Part shown: one piece after another, positions 1 through 11,825 of the stretch | Layout of the letters: every line of letters begins with the position of its first letter | Position numbering within the stretch: the first letter of the stretch is position 1 | Assembly: GCF_000276665.1 (NCBI RefSeq) | Contig: NW_004955405.1 | Location: 13,674,379 to 13,738,378 of the forward strand | Direction of reading: 5' to 3' | Origin: Chinchilla lanigera | Taxonomy: Eukaryota; Chordata; Mammalia; Rodentia; Chinchillidae | DNA length: 64,000 nucleotides | Notes under the pieces: generated by a model | Database searches by the model: none | Told to the model about the DNA's origin: nothing | The model's input: only the letters and a program-made list of their open reading frames with translations | Program-made: the position numbers and the translations under genes

Positions 1-84
1 TTTTTTTGTGGGTACCGGGAATCAAACTCAGGACCTTGCACTTGCCAGGCAGGTGCTTATGCTGCTGAGCTATATCCCTGGCCC
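1..84 (-). repeat. ID SINE (tRNA-Ala derived), minus strand
   Basis: On the minus strand this reads as an ID element: GGGGC start near 84, a degenerate A-box (TAGCTCAGC-like), the GCCTGGCAAG motif, and a GGTACC end followed by an A-tail (T-run at 1-7). The window edge cuts the tail. It sits directly against an L1 fragment on its right, so it probably inserted into that L1. Confidence 0.9.
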
Positions 85-245
85 TTCCCTAAATTTCTTG
101 TAGAATTCAGCTTTGAATCTATCAGGACCCAGGCTTTCCTTCATTGGCAAATTTTTAATTACATTCTCAATTTCACTGGCTGATATTGAGTTATTCAGGA
201 TTTTTGTATCTTACTCATTCAGCTTTGGTAATTCATAGGTATCTA
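85..245 (-). mobile_element. LINE-1 ORF2 fragment (fingers/RT N-terminal region)
   Basis: The minus-strand translation contains the conserved L1 ORF2 block just upstream of the reverse transcriptase core, with an E-I-E-N-V-I stretch followed by a K-x-x-G-P-D-x-F-x-A-E-F-Y-like motif near 100-150. Only about 50 codons are present. It is a 5'-truncated or eroded piece with no start codon and no independent coding potential. Confidence 0.85.
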
Positions 246-1479
246 CCTAAGACTTCACAGGGTTAATATGGTGACATCAAAATACTGAAAATAAAAATAT
301 TATGCTAAATTACTGGAGGTTTTGATTCAGGGAACCCCTTAGACATTGCTTTAAATATTAGTGGGGCTGACAATGAAAAAAAAAGATTTATTCTCCCAGT
401 GAGAGTAAACCAGGTGACACTGATCCTGTAAAGGGAATAGTGCATAAAGTGGATCCATTTAAAACACCGCAATTTCCAACATTTGCTAAAGTAGGAGTGA
501 GTAAATAAAATTGAACCAAAAGCAGAAAACAATTAGATTCATGTGTGAGGTAAATTAGAACTGAAACCCTGAATTAGAGCTCTTTAGTTACAATTACATG
601 GAGTGATAACATTTGAGTACAGTAGAGGGCATGAGGGACCTGGAGTGGCAGCCAGAATCTTTGCAGGCAGAAATTGCATCAATTTTATTGCACTGTTGTA
701 TGACTGAGTAGAACTGGGAAATTGTTTAGTTCTTGGACAGGTGTATTTGTCTTTAGAAGTGGTCAGAGAAACAATTACTGTAGACTTTTTGATGTAGTAT
801 ACAAATAAAATTAGTACAAAAAAGACTAATCTTCACTTATTTTCAAAAACAATTATAGTTTAAATGATTTACCTGTCAGCAGCACTGATCCAAAATTTGA
901 ACATTGTAACTTCTGGTTTAGGCAATTATCAATATAGGTTAAAATAATGTTAAAGAGCAATCTTTTAAAATTTATTATGCACTAGTCTAAGAGAATTTCA
1001 ACTTGAAAAATAAAAGTACAGTGTTGAGTCATAAAATGTTGAGTGCTTAAAGTGACAATAAGAAATTATTATGTATTAAATTATTCTGGCACAAGAAAAT
1101 GTATTCAAGTAATATAATGTATCCACTACTAAGATTCAGAAATAAAGTATGATTGAGGATTCTGATTTATTTCCTCAGATCTCATTTCCATTGTCCATAC
1201 TCAAGGATAAACTGTAATCATAAATTTTGCATATATATTTTGTTATTTTATATCTTATCACCAAACATCATGTAATTTATTCTGCATATATTAAATTTAA
1301 ACATATATTTTCATCATCATGTGGAATCTACTTTTTTAGTCAATTTTAAAGATAATTATCCACACTGATACAAGAACTTCTTGTTTCTTCATTTTACTGA
1401 CTATATATTGCTCTACTATATAAATAATGCATTTATTTTCATGAATAGAAACTCAGACCATTTTCATTTTTTCAACATT
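246..1479. other. AT-rich stretch, nothing recognised
   Basis: No long open frame, recognisable repeat, splice-bounded exon or RNA gene was seen. A short frame at 305-532 (minus) has no recognisable protein features. Confidence 0.5.
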
Positions 1480-1870
1480 AAAAACAAAATTATAATGTGC
1501 AGTCCTGTACAAGTTTCCCTGGGCACATGAGGTCGTTTCTGGGGGAAGGGAAAATGCTGAATTATAATTTATGCACATCTTTCCCTTCACTAGAGAGTGT
1601 GAAATTGCTCTCCAAAGGGGCTGTGCCAATTTACAAATCTGTCAGCAGTAAATTAGAGCTCCTCTTGTCCCATATCTTGGCGTTAGTTATTACCTGTTGA
1701 AAAGGTTTTTTTTTTTTTTTTTATTTAATGGGTGTGAAATTGTAGGTAATTATTATTTTAATTTGCATTTTCCTGATTAATTATGAGTTTGAGCTTTTTT
1801 ATATGATTTTTGCTTTGTGGTTCTCCTCTTCATTGACTTGCCTTATGCTGCTATGAGTTCAGCAAAGCCT
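1480..1870 (+). mobile_element. Old L1M-type LINE-1 3' region
   Basis: Contains the ordered landmarks of old mammalian L1 3' ends: AAATTGCTCTCCAAAGGGGC, then CTGTGCCAATTTAC, GGGTGTGAAATTG, and TAATTTGCATTTTCCTGATT. Divergence and small indels are high, so it is old. The 67-aa frame at 1497-1700 lies in this non-coding repeat and is not a gene. Confidence 0.75.
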
Positions 1871-1884
1871 TTTAAAGAACTTTT

Positions 1885-1963
1885 TTCTATTCTATTCTAT
1901 TCTATTCTATTCTATTCTATTCTATTCTATTCTTTCTATTCTATTCTATTCTATTCTATTCTA
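1885..1963 (+). repeat. (TTCTA)n microsatellite
   Basis: About 15 copies of TTCTA in tandem with one imperfect unit near 1930. It lies at the right edge of the old L1 fragment. Confidence 0.97.
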
Positions 1964-3139
1964 AATTTGAGTTTTGATGAAGAAACTTTTCAATGACTTT
2001 ACTGTTATTTTAAATGTTTTTGTACATTTGGTTAATGCCTGGTTTTCACTTTTCACTTTCTGCTTTTATTGCTGCAAAGGCACTATTGGCCCCAGGGTTA
2101 TAAGTTCCTCAGGTAGTACTAAGTATAGTAACATTTGGTAATTATTGCATTAGGTTGATCTTGAGTTCCTAACATACCTAAATAAATAAATCAAGGTGTG
2201 CTCTTTTTTTAACTTTAACAAATATGGTGAGTTTGGTGTAATGAGGAACAAAAATTTTTAAATTGGTAAATGAAAATGAGATAGTTTATATTATTTGATA
2301 AAATATTCTGACACCTTGGGTAAAGGGCTTACTTTGGTGCTGCTGAGGAATATAGGTTTTATTTCCTGCTAAAAATAGAAAAAAATGTGCAGGGAATGAT
2401 AAAAAGACAAGCATGCATACCTGTTATGAGAACATGAAATATCAGACCAGGTGATCACAGGAATAGATTTCAATCAGATCTCAAGTTTGGACCCTTTATA
2501 GAAAAAGTACTCATGAGAAGTGAAACATTCCTTTTCCAATGGGATTTATTGGGCAGATATGTCGAACACCCTAGACTCCAGGAAAGTTTTAGAGAAGGAT
2601 AAAAGTAGATGTGAGAATGACACAGATCTCCTGAAAGTCTGTTGGAATCCTTAGCACCGCACATCTACACCTTCACCCTCTTAGTTGGTGGAAAATGTGG
2701 CAGACATCCTCTTTGGACTCTTAGAGATTAATACATTCCTTTCAGATTGAAATTTTAGATGTATAACTTGCTCAAGTAGTGGTTTGTATTTATTGAATTA
2801 TACCTATTTTCTATGTAAAAGAACTCATAGCTTTTCTTCTGTCAACTTTAAACAGTCACTCCGCTAGGCACCCATAAGCCTCCCTACAACAACAAAACAG
2901 TATGAATACCTGCAACTTCACTCCATGGGTAATGCTAGTCCTGTAGAGCAGAAGATATGCTGGCATGTGGAAGTCTGCCTGCTTATGCACATGGAATCTG
3001 CAGATAAGTTTAGTTTTCTGCTAAAACTTGCTTCTTTCTTTACTTTTTGTTATTTTAAATAATGTAACTATGCTGTGATTTTATTGTGGCTACAACATCA
3101 TGAAGTGATGGGAATATTCCATTGAAATTATAATCACAT
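1964..3139. other. Unassigned intergenic stretch
   Basis: Mostly AT-rich unique-looking sequence. The first ~100 bases may be eroded L1 continuing from the left. No coding exon is supported; the minus frame at 2470-2664 has no recognisable features. Confidence 0.45.
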
Positions 3140-3330
3140 ACAGTGGTACCTTGGTTCACAAAGTTAATTTATTCCACAATTCTGGAGAAAGTGGCCACAT
3201 TTCTGTTCATGTGGGAAAGATGGTGGTGGTCATGTTTGTCATTCTATGCAGAGTCTGCAAACAAACTTTTGCCAAATGTTTCTGTTTGGATACCATGTTG
3301 TTCACAAGAAAGTACTCATGAACCGAGCTA
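3140..3330. mobile_element. Possible small DNA transposon (MITE-like)
   Basis: The left end begins ACAGTGGTACCTTGGTTCAC. The right end reads CATGAACCGAGCTA, whose complement (TAGCTCGGTTCATG) partly matches the left end. This is the layout of a short terminal-inverted-repeat element of about 190 bp with degraded ends. No TA or 8-bp duplication could be confirmed because the right side runs into a microsatellite. A chance match is possible. Confidence 0.35.
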
Positions 3331-3385
3331 TAGATTAGATTAGATTAGATAGATAGATACATAGATGACATATGATAGACAGACT
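3331..3385 (+). repeat. (GATTA)n/(GATA)n microsatellite
   Basis: Short runs of TAGAT, then GATA units, degrading into GACATATGATAGACAGAC. Confidence 0.9.
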
Positions 3386-3724
3386 CTAGCATTTTTGAAT
3401 GTAGATATTTCTTTCATTAATGGTTACAGTATTTATAACAAAACAGTTCATAATAGAGTGTTGTAGGAAATATATATTTCAATAACTAAAAATATATAAT
3501 TAAGAAACAAAGAACTACTGAATTTTCAACATTTTGAGGATGACATTAGGCACATGACCCTCCATTTTTTTTTCTTTAAGCATTACCACAAAAAAGACAA
3601 TGCCAGGGCATTTTAACTCCTGATACTTTCTTAAAGAGAATTACTCAAATCTATTGATGTTTGACTAATGTTAACACACTTTCTCTCCAACTTTCAACCT
3701 TTCCAACTACATATATTTCATATA
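3386..3724. other. Unassigned AT-rich stretch
   Basis: No repeat family or coding signal was recognised between the two simple-repeat tracts. Confidence 0.4.
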
Positions 3725-3925
3725 GATAGATGTAGACATAGATTTACTTTTAGAGATAGAGATTTAGAAATTTAGAGATAGAGAGCTAGAGGTAGAGGTA
3801 GAAGTAGAGGTAGAGGTAGAGGTAGAGGTAGAGGTAGAGGTAGAGGTAGAGGTAGAGGTAGAGATAGAGATAGAGATAGAGATAGAGATAGAGATAGAGA
3901 TAGAGATAGATAGAGATAGAGATAT
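3725..3925 (+). repeat. GGTAGA/GATAGA hexanucleotide minisatellite
   Basis: A purine-rich tract with an ordered switch: degenerate TAGAGATAGA units at the left, a block of GGTAGA hexamers (about 3787-3860), then GATAGA hexamers (about 3860-3920). The 61-aa frame at 3772-3957 (minus) is only a translation of this repeat. Confidence 0.95.
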
Positions 3926-4075
3926 GGATTACCTGACATGATTAAAACAACTGCCATTTCTCAAGGTCTGCAGGGTAACTGGGCAAGCTAGAGAGTCATG
4001 ACAGCTCATGTTTTAGCTTTGAGAGAATCAGGAGAATAGCATGAGCTGGTGGTATAGCTTCAGTCTAAAGGCCAT

Positions 4076-4439
4076 TGTTTTGGTTACTTTTTTCTCGCTG
4101 CTGGGACAAAATACCTGACACCCAAAATTAAGGAAGGAAAGGTTTATTTTGCTTACAGTTCGTGGAAGTTCTAATCCATACTTGGCAGGATTATAAGGCA
4201 GAGTGGCACGTGGCAGAGAGCTGCAGCTCAGGACGGCAGCCACAGCTAAGCAAGAACTCACTTACACCGGGGTGGAATGGGGGAGGAATGCCCCAAGCAG
4301 CTTCTTCCTCTCCCTTACATATGCAAACTATCCACCTCAGGGCGGGTGTAGCTCTCACACCCACAATCATTCAACTCTAATAGCCTGCCCCAAGGTCACA
4401 TGAGGCTTTGGAGGGGACACACAGACATAAACCATAACA
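4076..4439 (-). mobile_element. Solo LTR, MaLR/ERVL-type (364 bp)
   Basis: Terminal TG...CA with a perfect 5-bp target duplication GCCAT at 4071-4075 and 4440-4444. Orientation is set by an AATAAA signal on the minus strand (complement of GGTTTATTTT near 4141). The same LTR family recurs at 24368, 33174, 37236 and 57711 (minus) and 43225 (plus). Short frames at 4028-4403 lie in this LTR and are not genes. Confidence 0.85.
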
Positions 4440-4444
4440 GCCAT

Positions 4445-5138
4445 TATTCAAAAGAAGTTCTCAGCTTTTTGCTCTATGTAGAGGTTATCTGTTCATATGA
4501 GGCCCATGTACACCAGAGGAAGCAATGTTTTATCCAATCTACCAATTTAAATGTTAATCACATACAAAACATTATCTGAGAGAAATCCAAAAATAATGTT
4601 TGATCAATATCTGGGTACTTCTAGGTTCAGTTTAGTTGACATATAAAATTAAGTATCAAGATATTCTAGCTAGAAAGTGAAGTATGTGTGAAGCCTTCTT
4701 TTATAGTATTTATGTTCTTATTCCCAGCGTCTAAATGTAAAATGTATAAAGAACTTATGTAGTAAATGTTGAGTGAATATCTGCAAACCTAAGTAAATGA
4801 ATATATAAATGAAGCAAGTAACAGGTGGAGAAGCATACAATATAAAGTATAACTTGTGGACCTGCCACAATTTACTGTTTCCCTTTAGTCATGTCTTTTC
4901 ATTTAACTAAGTTTTTTCTCATAAAATGAAATTATATGTGACTACATGACAAAAGTAATTTGAGAAAGTAAAAGTATAAATCCAATGTGTATCTCTCTTA
5001 TATTATTAACAAGAGTCAGCCCACCAGGGCTAGTATCTATTATTATGGGACAAAGTATTAATCATGTTATAAATGATAAATAAATAATTGCCCTTCAAGT
5101 AGCTCAATAGTTCTGAAACAGTATTATAGTAAAATCGA
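4445..5138. other. Unassigned AT-rich stretch
   Basis: The segment around 4862-4940 has a weak MIR-like flavour but not enough to call. Otherwise nothing was recognised. Confidence 0.4.
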
Positions 5139-5153
5139 GAGATTATCTCTTTA

Positions 5154-5257
5154 TTTTTTATTTTTTATTTTATTTTTTTTTCCTGTACCGGGAACCGAAT
5201 TCACGACCTTGTGCTTGCCAGGCAGGCGCTTTGCCCCTGAGCTAAATCCCCAGCCCC
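5154..5257 (-). repeat. ID SINE with 15-bp target duplication
   Basis: Full-length minus-strand ID with a T-rich (A-tail) left end and GGGGCTGGGG head at 5257. The flanks GAGATTATCTCTTTA (5139-5153) and GAGATTACCTCTTTA (5258-5272) differ at one base, a textbook L1-mediated insertion scar. Confidence 0.95.
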
Positions 5258-5264
5258 GAGATTA

Positions 5265-5318
5265 CCTCTTTAAAGGACATTATTTCTAGTTGCCTCTTTA
5301 AAGGACATTATTTTTAGT
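5265..5318. repeat. 28-bp tandem duplication next to the ID insertion
   Basis: CCTCTTTAAAGGACATTATT and the bases that follow it occur twice in a row (5265-5292 and 5293-5318). The first copy overlaps the right-hand ID target duplication. Confidence 0.85.
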
Positions 5319-5866
5319 ACTGTTAATTTGTATGTATCACTTCACATATAACTCATGTGTAGTAAACACATTTTGAAAATATTCATACTTCAATGCAATA
5401 CATACAGTAATCACAGCTTATAAGTTCCTTTCTACTGACAGATATTTAAAACTTATACTTTATGCTAGGGGGATATCATTTGAGAGAGTATTTATCATTA
5501 ATAATCGTAAGTGCTATTACTCAGTTAAAAGAATCCCTTACGAACCAATTACTAATTTTGATCCATGCAGTTTCTTTTCATAAATAATTCCAATATGACT
5601 TTTCATCTCTACAATATTATTATTCATGTTGTAAAACGTATTATTGAATCATATTTTACGTGAATGACATGGCAGTGGGAAAGTCAACTGCTTAACTTTA
5701 TTGATCATGATATGTCTTCATGTTCAATATCATCATTCATTCCTTTTGTTTTAGATTTATGATATACTGACTTCAGATTTTTCTATTATAACTATAAACA
5801 TCATATCTTTAAACATGTGTATAGCAAAAATTGAAAAACTAGAACTACTAGTAAATATAGGTTGAA

Positions 5867-5950
5867 TTTTTTTTCTGGTACCGGGAACCGAACTCACAAC
5901 CTCACACTTGCCAGGCAGGCGCTGTGCCACTGAGCTAAGTCCCCTGCCCC
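5867..5950 (-). repeat. ID SINE
   Basis: Minus-strand ID with CCGGTACC-type tail junction and the GCCTGCCTGGCAAG motif. A short TGAATT match flanks it on both sides (upstream GTTGAATT, downstream TGAATTG), so the duplication is short or eroded. Confidence 0.9.
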
Positions 5951-8196
5951 TGAATTGTCTGTTCTTTTTATTATTAAAATCAGTGATAAGGCTCCAGCTC
6001 TGTGGTCACTGAGCCTAAAGAAGCCAGCATAACAAGAATATCTTAAATTCTATTAACAAATACTGAGACCCTGGAGACCATAGCTTAAAATTTTTTTGAC
6101 CGGCACCTAGAATAATTCATCTATGTTTGTGTACAAAATTTGCAGTAAGCAATTCTCTTCCATGAATTGAAAGATTAATTGCAGTGTTAACCAAATCTCT
6201 TTCACATATAGGATGACTCATTTTTTTCCTTGGTTAAGAGCACATTAATCATTGCAGTTGAGTGTTCTGCAAGTCTAATTAGTAACTAGATAATTCTTAT
6301 AATGTGTTTTCTTCAGTGTCACGCTGCTTAATTTTCTACCTTGATCTTACCATGTGTGCATCCCATTGAAAAAACCAAATGGGATAAAATAGATGAAAAG
6401 TAGATGACAGCCAAGTGTTAGGGATTATTATCTATGCTCAGCTAATTAAATACCCCAAACCTATATCATCTCCCATAGTAGTCTGTCAGAGCAGATGGAA
6501 ACAAATTGTTTTTCAATAAAACAAAGTTAAAGACGGCATTTAAATTCAATAAGGAAACATCTAAGAGTGTGAGTCCAACCAACTGATTGAAAATGTAAAG
6601 ATATTATCATGATCTGCTATAGTAAATGTGAATCCTGGAGAAATTCAGAGTTTTAATTAGACATGCAAGAAACTAAATTCTGTATTATTTTCATGAGATA
6701 ATTTTTATTAGTCTTTTTCATAAACCTGTCTTCCCTTTTACACTGGTTATAAGTGTATGCATATTTATGTAATCATTGTTTTCTGCTTTGCATACAAGAA
6801 TAAATAAAATTAAATGTGAACCATGTACTTTATATTCTCTTCAATGGGGAAAGTATGATTATCACCACTGTTCATGAAAAATCAATGCAGTACTCCTATT
6901 TCCTTCCTCATCCTCAGATGAACATTATATCCATCACAAATTTAAATAGTAAGAATAGCAGGGAGTAATTGTTCCATTTCCTACACTTTCATTCTACATT
7001 CAGATTGTTCCAAGTAAAAACATCATTCTCAGGTTTCACAGAATCATCACCTGTGAGATTATGGAGATTTATGAAATGTACTGTAACTTACTCCCTTAGG
7101 ACAAGTTTTGTTCTTCCTATTTTACATGTAGTGAATGAAAGTGCAAGTAGTACATTTGAAGTCTTCCCTCTGTTCACTGCTTGAAAGACATAGAAAGAAC
7201 CAAAATATCATGACATAATTATTTATCTTTTAAATTGATGATAATTTTAGTGACCCACATTTGTAATTCATTTTCTATTATGTAGCATAGCTTTCTCTCA
7301 TTTTATGACAATTATTGCTAATTTGATTTTAATAGAATAGAGGCTCATAGAACAAAATTAATAAATTTGGTCTGAGTTGTATAATTAGTAATTGAAAGGG
7401 AAATATTTTTAATCTAATTCCTCCAAGTGTTCAATCTAGCTCTCTCCCTCTTTTAAATTCACATAAATTTCCATTTTACCCTTTATTTTGTGTGTTTTAC
7501 TTGAAATTATAGTCACCCAACACAAAGGGGGGTTGAAATATATGGTAAAGTTTCAATATTTTTTTAAAAAGTATTTGAGCAAAAGACACATTGATTGCCT
7601 TTATTCACCCTCAAAATGCTACTCCTCACTTGTAACATATTTATCACATTGTTCTGGGCACTTTCTGAAGCAATTCTGGAAGTCTTTCCCCATGACTGTC
7701 ATTATAAGCTGTAATCAAAACTACCATAAATATTGTTGCTTATTAACACTAACTTAGACGTAGTCTTGTACAAACACTGCAATGTGTCTTCATCCACCTT
7801 ATTCACCATATCTGTGTGTATGAGATGACTTGCCCTTCCTCAAAATAAAAAAGACCATAAAATGTAGACATTTAAAGTAGATTAAGGGTGTCAAGGCAGC
7901 CTTGAAAGAGCAACTAAAGACATAAAAGTGGACCCCTAGAACTGCTTTAGAAATTGGCAAGTATGATAGGTATTATGTTCATAGCAAAAGAACAGTGTTA
8001 AGATGGTGACTAATGGTAATATATCTTTTATAGAGTAAACTCTTTAAAATTTAAAAAAATGTAGTTTTCAATCATAGCTGGTAGTTTAAAAAACATCCTC
8101 ATTTAAGGCAGCATGTAACTAATCATTCAAAAATAAGCAATATTTCAATCTGGCTCAGGGATCAGTTTGTTGTTACTTTGTTTTATATAGTATATA
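5951..8196. other. Unassigned intergenic stretch (~2.2 kb)
   Basis: No convincing coding exon. Part of 7480-7760 reads vaguely like an old DNA transposon coding region but I could not name it. The frames at 6969-7184 and 7488-7757 show no recognisable domain. Confidence 0.4.
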
Positions 8197-8343
8197 TTAA
8201 CAATTTATAATATTTGTTATATAAATATATCTGATGGTCAGTTAAATTAATATGTACACCCTATTGTTTCTGAGTATAACAAATCTAGAAGAGTGTCTAA
8301 GAAGATAAAAGCAAAAAGACATACATACAGAGAGCCAAAGATC
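8197..8343 (+). repeat. ~147-bp dispersed direct repeat, copy 1
   Basis: Nearly identical to 10788-10928 (runs such as CTAGAAGAGTGTCTAAGAAG are shared exactly), in the same orientation about 2.6 kb apart. Identity stops abruptly at both edges. Copy 2 lies inside the inverted part of the L1 at 8530-11825. The family is not recognised. Confidence 0.85.
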
Positions 8344-8529
8344 CTAATAACATGACTACCTAGTGTTTATGCTAATTCTGTCAAATATCTTACATAACTA
8401 AAATAAGATATAAGAAAATTTTAGAAACAATGTATACAAATATATTTTAGTACTTGATATTTATTTAAAAGTTAACCTAATAAAATGAGAGTGGTGACCA
8501 ATTAAAATAGTGTGTTTATGTACTAAGGA

Positions 8530-11500
8530 CATTGATTTGGGCCTGATACTTCTTTGTAGATTTTCTTGTCTAGTTGTTCTACGTCTTTATGACAGTGGGG
8601 TATTGAGGTTTCCCATTATAATTGCGTTATTCATCTGATTTTTCATATCCACTAGTGTTTATTTTATAAAGTTGGGTGCACTGGTGTTTTCTACATGTAT
8701 GTTTATTATTGTTATTGTTTCCTCTTGGACTGTTCCCTTAACAAGTATATGATGACCTTCTTTGTTTCTTCTGATCAGTTTTGGCTTGAAATCCACCTAG
8801 TCTTCAAATAGAATAGCTATCGCTGATTTTTTCCGGGTTCCTGTCCCATGGAATATTGCTTCTCATCCTTTAATTTTCAGTCTATGAATCTATTTTTGAG
8901 TAAAATGTTTTTCTTGTATAGAGCATAATTTGGGGTATTATTTCTTGATGCATTCTATCAATCTGTTTCTTTTGATTTGTAACTTGAGACTATTTACATT
9001 AATAGTTATAAATGATAGGCATTGACTGATCCTTGTCATTATATTACTTTCCTGCTGTTGTGTCCCTTTCTTTTCCTCTATTTAATTACTTGCCTTGCCT
9101 GGTGGATTCATCCTATTGGGATGCTTGGAAATGTTGTCTTCATTGTCTTTTTCTACAATATCCTTCAAAACTTTTTGAGTCGTGGAGTGATGTCCTGCAT
9201 TTCTTCAGATGTTCTTTTTCATGGAAGTATTTTATTGTTTTAAACTTTTTGGAAGATAATTTTACAAGGTACATTAATCTGGATTTCAGTTTGTATGTTT
9301 TAGTGCTTGAAATATTTCATTCCAAGCTTTTATTTATTTAAGAGTTTGTGTGAAGAAGTATGCTGTGATTCTGATGAATTTTGTGATGTATTTCTTTTTT
9401 TCTGACAGCTTTGCATTTTCTGTTCTTGTATTGAACTTTTGGAATCTTGGCTATTACATGTGTTGTTGTTATTCTTTCTGGTCATGGCTATTTGTAATTT
9501 TATATGACTCATTTAGTTATATGTAAAATTATCTTTCTATGCTTGGCAAGCTTTCTGCTACTGCTTCTGTGAACAGATATTTTATTCCCTTTGTGTTATT
9601 TTCTGATTTTTCATTGACTCAAACTAATCTTTTATATGTCTTCTTTACATTGCCTAGCACAGATTGGATTAATTTTTCATAGTCTGTGGCTATTTTTAAA
9701 AGTCTTTCATTTTATCGTCACCAACCACAACCCTATATTCTAGATGTGATATTCTATCTTCACATGAGTTGGCTCTGATGCATGTTCTTTTTAACCTCCT
9801 GGATTTGTATTTCAGCCTGTTTGGTGGGATCCAGTTCTTTCTATGTTGGTAGTTCATGGTTTGCATGATATTCCTAAGATCCTGTTTTTATTTTTTTTAA
9901 TCTGTGTCTACTGTAGATTCTTCATTATAATCTTCATCTCTTTAATTATGGTTTTTCTCAAGAGACTTCATTTCGTTTTCTCAAGAGACTTATTCATCCG
10001 TTTGATTACTTCTCCTGCTACCATTTCAGAAAATTCATCTAGATGGTTCCTCATCTCTTCCAACTCAATTCTCCCTGGACTTTCCTTGGGCAATTTGGGG
10101 ATTATATGTTGCATCTTGCTTCTGTGTTTTCACATTTTTTACTTTTTGTTTACTTATTTTCTGGATTGAAGTTAGTAATTTGTTTATGACACTTAGTTTT
10201 ATTACTATTCCTGAGATCTCATTAAAAATGACTATTTTTCAGAGATGACTTCTAGGCATATTTAGTTTCAGGGTTTTGAGTAAAGGTTGCAGCCTGTTGG
10301 TCCGACACAAAGTTTTTTAACACTTGACTTTATTATTGTTTATGACTCCCAGAAAATCTAGGTATTGGCATAAAGGGAACAGCAATTGATCACAACAACT
10401 ATATCTTGGCTAAAGTAGTACAATAAGAACTACATTAAGTAATAACAATAGCATCAAGCATTATTTGCCACCTTTAGCCATAGGTACAAGATTTATATAT
10501 ATATAACAAAGCCTAAGACAAATCACAAAATTACATACAGTAAATATTCACTCAGTAGATTAAATTTACTTTAAAGGGAGAAAATTTTAAAAGGCACAAG
10601 AAAAAATTGAGAAATTAAAGAAGAAAAAGAGACTAGAAACAAGGTTGAAGCACAAAGTATGATTGCCTAACCTCAAAAAACTGATGAAGAAGACAAGTGG
10701 GAAAGAAAGAAGAAAAAAACAAAAGCAAGAACAAAATTAAACTTTAAAAAAACCTGAAAAAAATATTCACTCTCATATTATTAATTATTAACAATTTATA
10801 ATATTTGTTATATATATATCTGATGTTCAGTTAAAGTAATATATACAGCCTATTGTTTCTGAGTATTACAAATCTAGAAGAGTGTCTAAGAAGATAAAAG
10901 CAAAAAGACATACAGAGAGCCAAAGATCTCATGAAAAAGCAAAAACAAAGAATCAAGAATAAATAAATAAACAGAAACTTTAAAAACAAAGAGAAGAAAA
11001 TAAAAGAAGGAATTTCTTTGTAATTTCAAGCCTGTGGTTAACTCCTGGAGTCTATAGTTTTGTATCAGTGTCCAAATCATGGAGTTACTCTGCTTACAAT
11101 GGTAGACAAAGTAGTTACTCATAACCCAGATTCCTGCTGGATAATTACCGGCAAGGTGTAAGTAGGATTAGGGTGAAATCCCAGTTCTGGTACTTTAAAA
11201 TCAGGAGAAGTTTAGGCTGATCCTGACCTCTGGTTGTGGGATTGGGACCTGAGTCATTTAGCTTATAACACTCTGGGTGTCTCTTGCTAGCCTAATCATG
11301 GCTGCCTGACCCTGGATGTCTCCCATGATTGTCTCTCACCCAGTCCCTGTAGAAATTTAACACTGGGAGCCCTGAGATGAAGTTAATCCATGGCTGCACA
11401 GAGTCCTGATCTCAGTTGTCTCCTCCATAAAATAGCATCTCACCAAGCTCTCTATCTCAGGGATATGGCAGTTACTTGGACTGGAGCCACTCACCAGTTG

Positions 11501-11825
11501 TTGTAGCACATAGTATCCAGTGTTCTATTCAACTGGTGCATTTTTCCCTGAAATCCACTGGATTTGCACTCTTGCACTGTGTTGACATAGATTCAATCTC
11601 CCTTTCTCAGCCCAGGTTTCTGGGAGAAAGTGTAGATTTCTCCTTCTTTTTACTGTGTTGAGGTCTGTCTGTTCAATATCTCTGCAATCTTCAGACCTTT
11701 CCTGGGTTTCAGCGATGTATGTCCTTCCCTCTTTCCTTCCACAAGTTCTTAATTTTCAGTGTCTGCTTTAAAATCTGGAGAGGTTGATTTGGTGCTGCTT
11801 ACCACCCTGCCACTTTCCCAGAAGC
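8530..11825 (-). mobile_element. LINE-1, inverted 5' part (ORF2 start, ORF1, 5' UTR)
   Basis: Read on the minus strand, the order is 5' UTR-like sequence (about 11825 down to 10200), an ORF1-like region (about 10200-9050), then the start of ORF2 in the endonuclease domain (about 9000-8530). All frames are broken; the 108-aa plus-strand frame at 9843-10169 is antisense to ORF1. A unit in the same family lies at 58097-59329. On its right it abuts sense-orientation L1 ORF2 at about 11826, forming a head-to-head inversion. The left edge has no identified target duplication, and the A-rich 10310-11000 part is assigned only by position. Confidence 0.75.
10788..10928 (+). repeat. ~141-bp dispersed direct repeat, copy 2
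   Basis: Partner of 8197-8343. It lies in the A-rich part of the inverted L1 5' region and is followed by more A-rich sequence (to about 11000). Confidence 0.85.

Noticed and set aside
3772..3957. Leu/Ser/Pro repeat protein frame
   Set aside because: Pure translation of the GGTAGA/GATAGA minisatellite.
4862..4940. Possible MIR element
   Set aside because: The match to the MIR core is too short and AT-biased to separate from background.
7480..7760. Possible old mariner-type coding remnant
   Set aside because: Only a vague resemblance; no terminal repeats or conserved motif could be pointed to.
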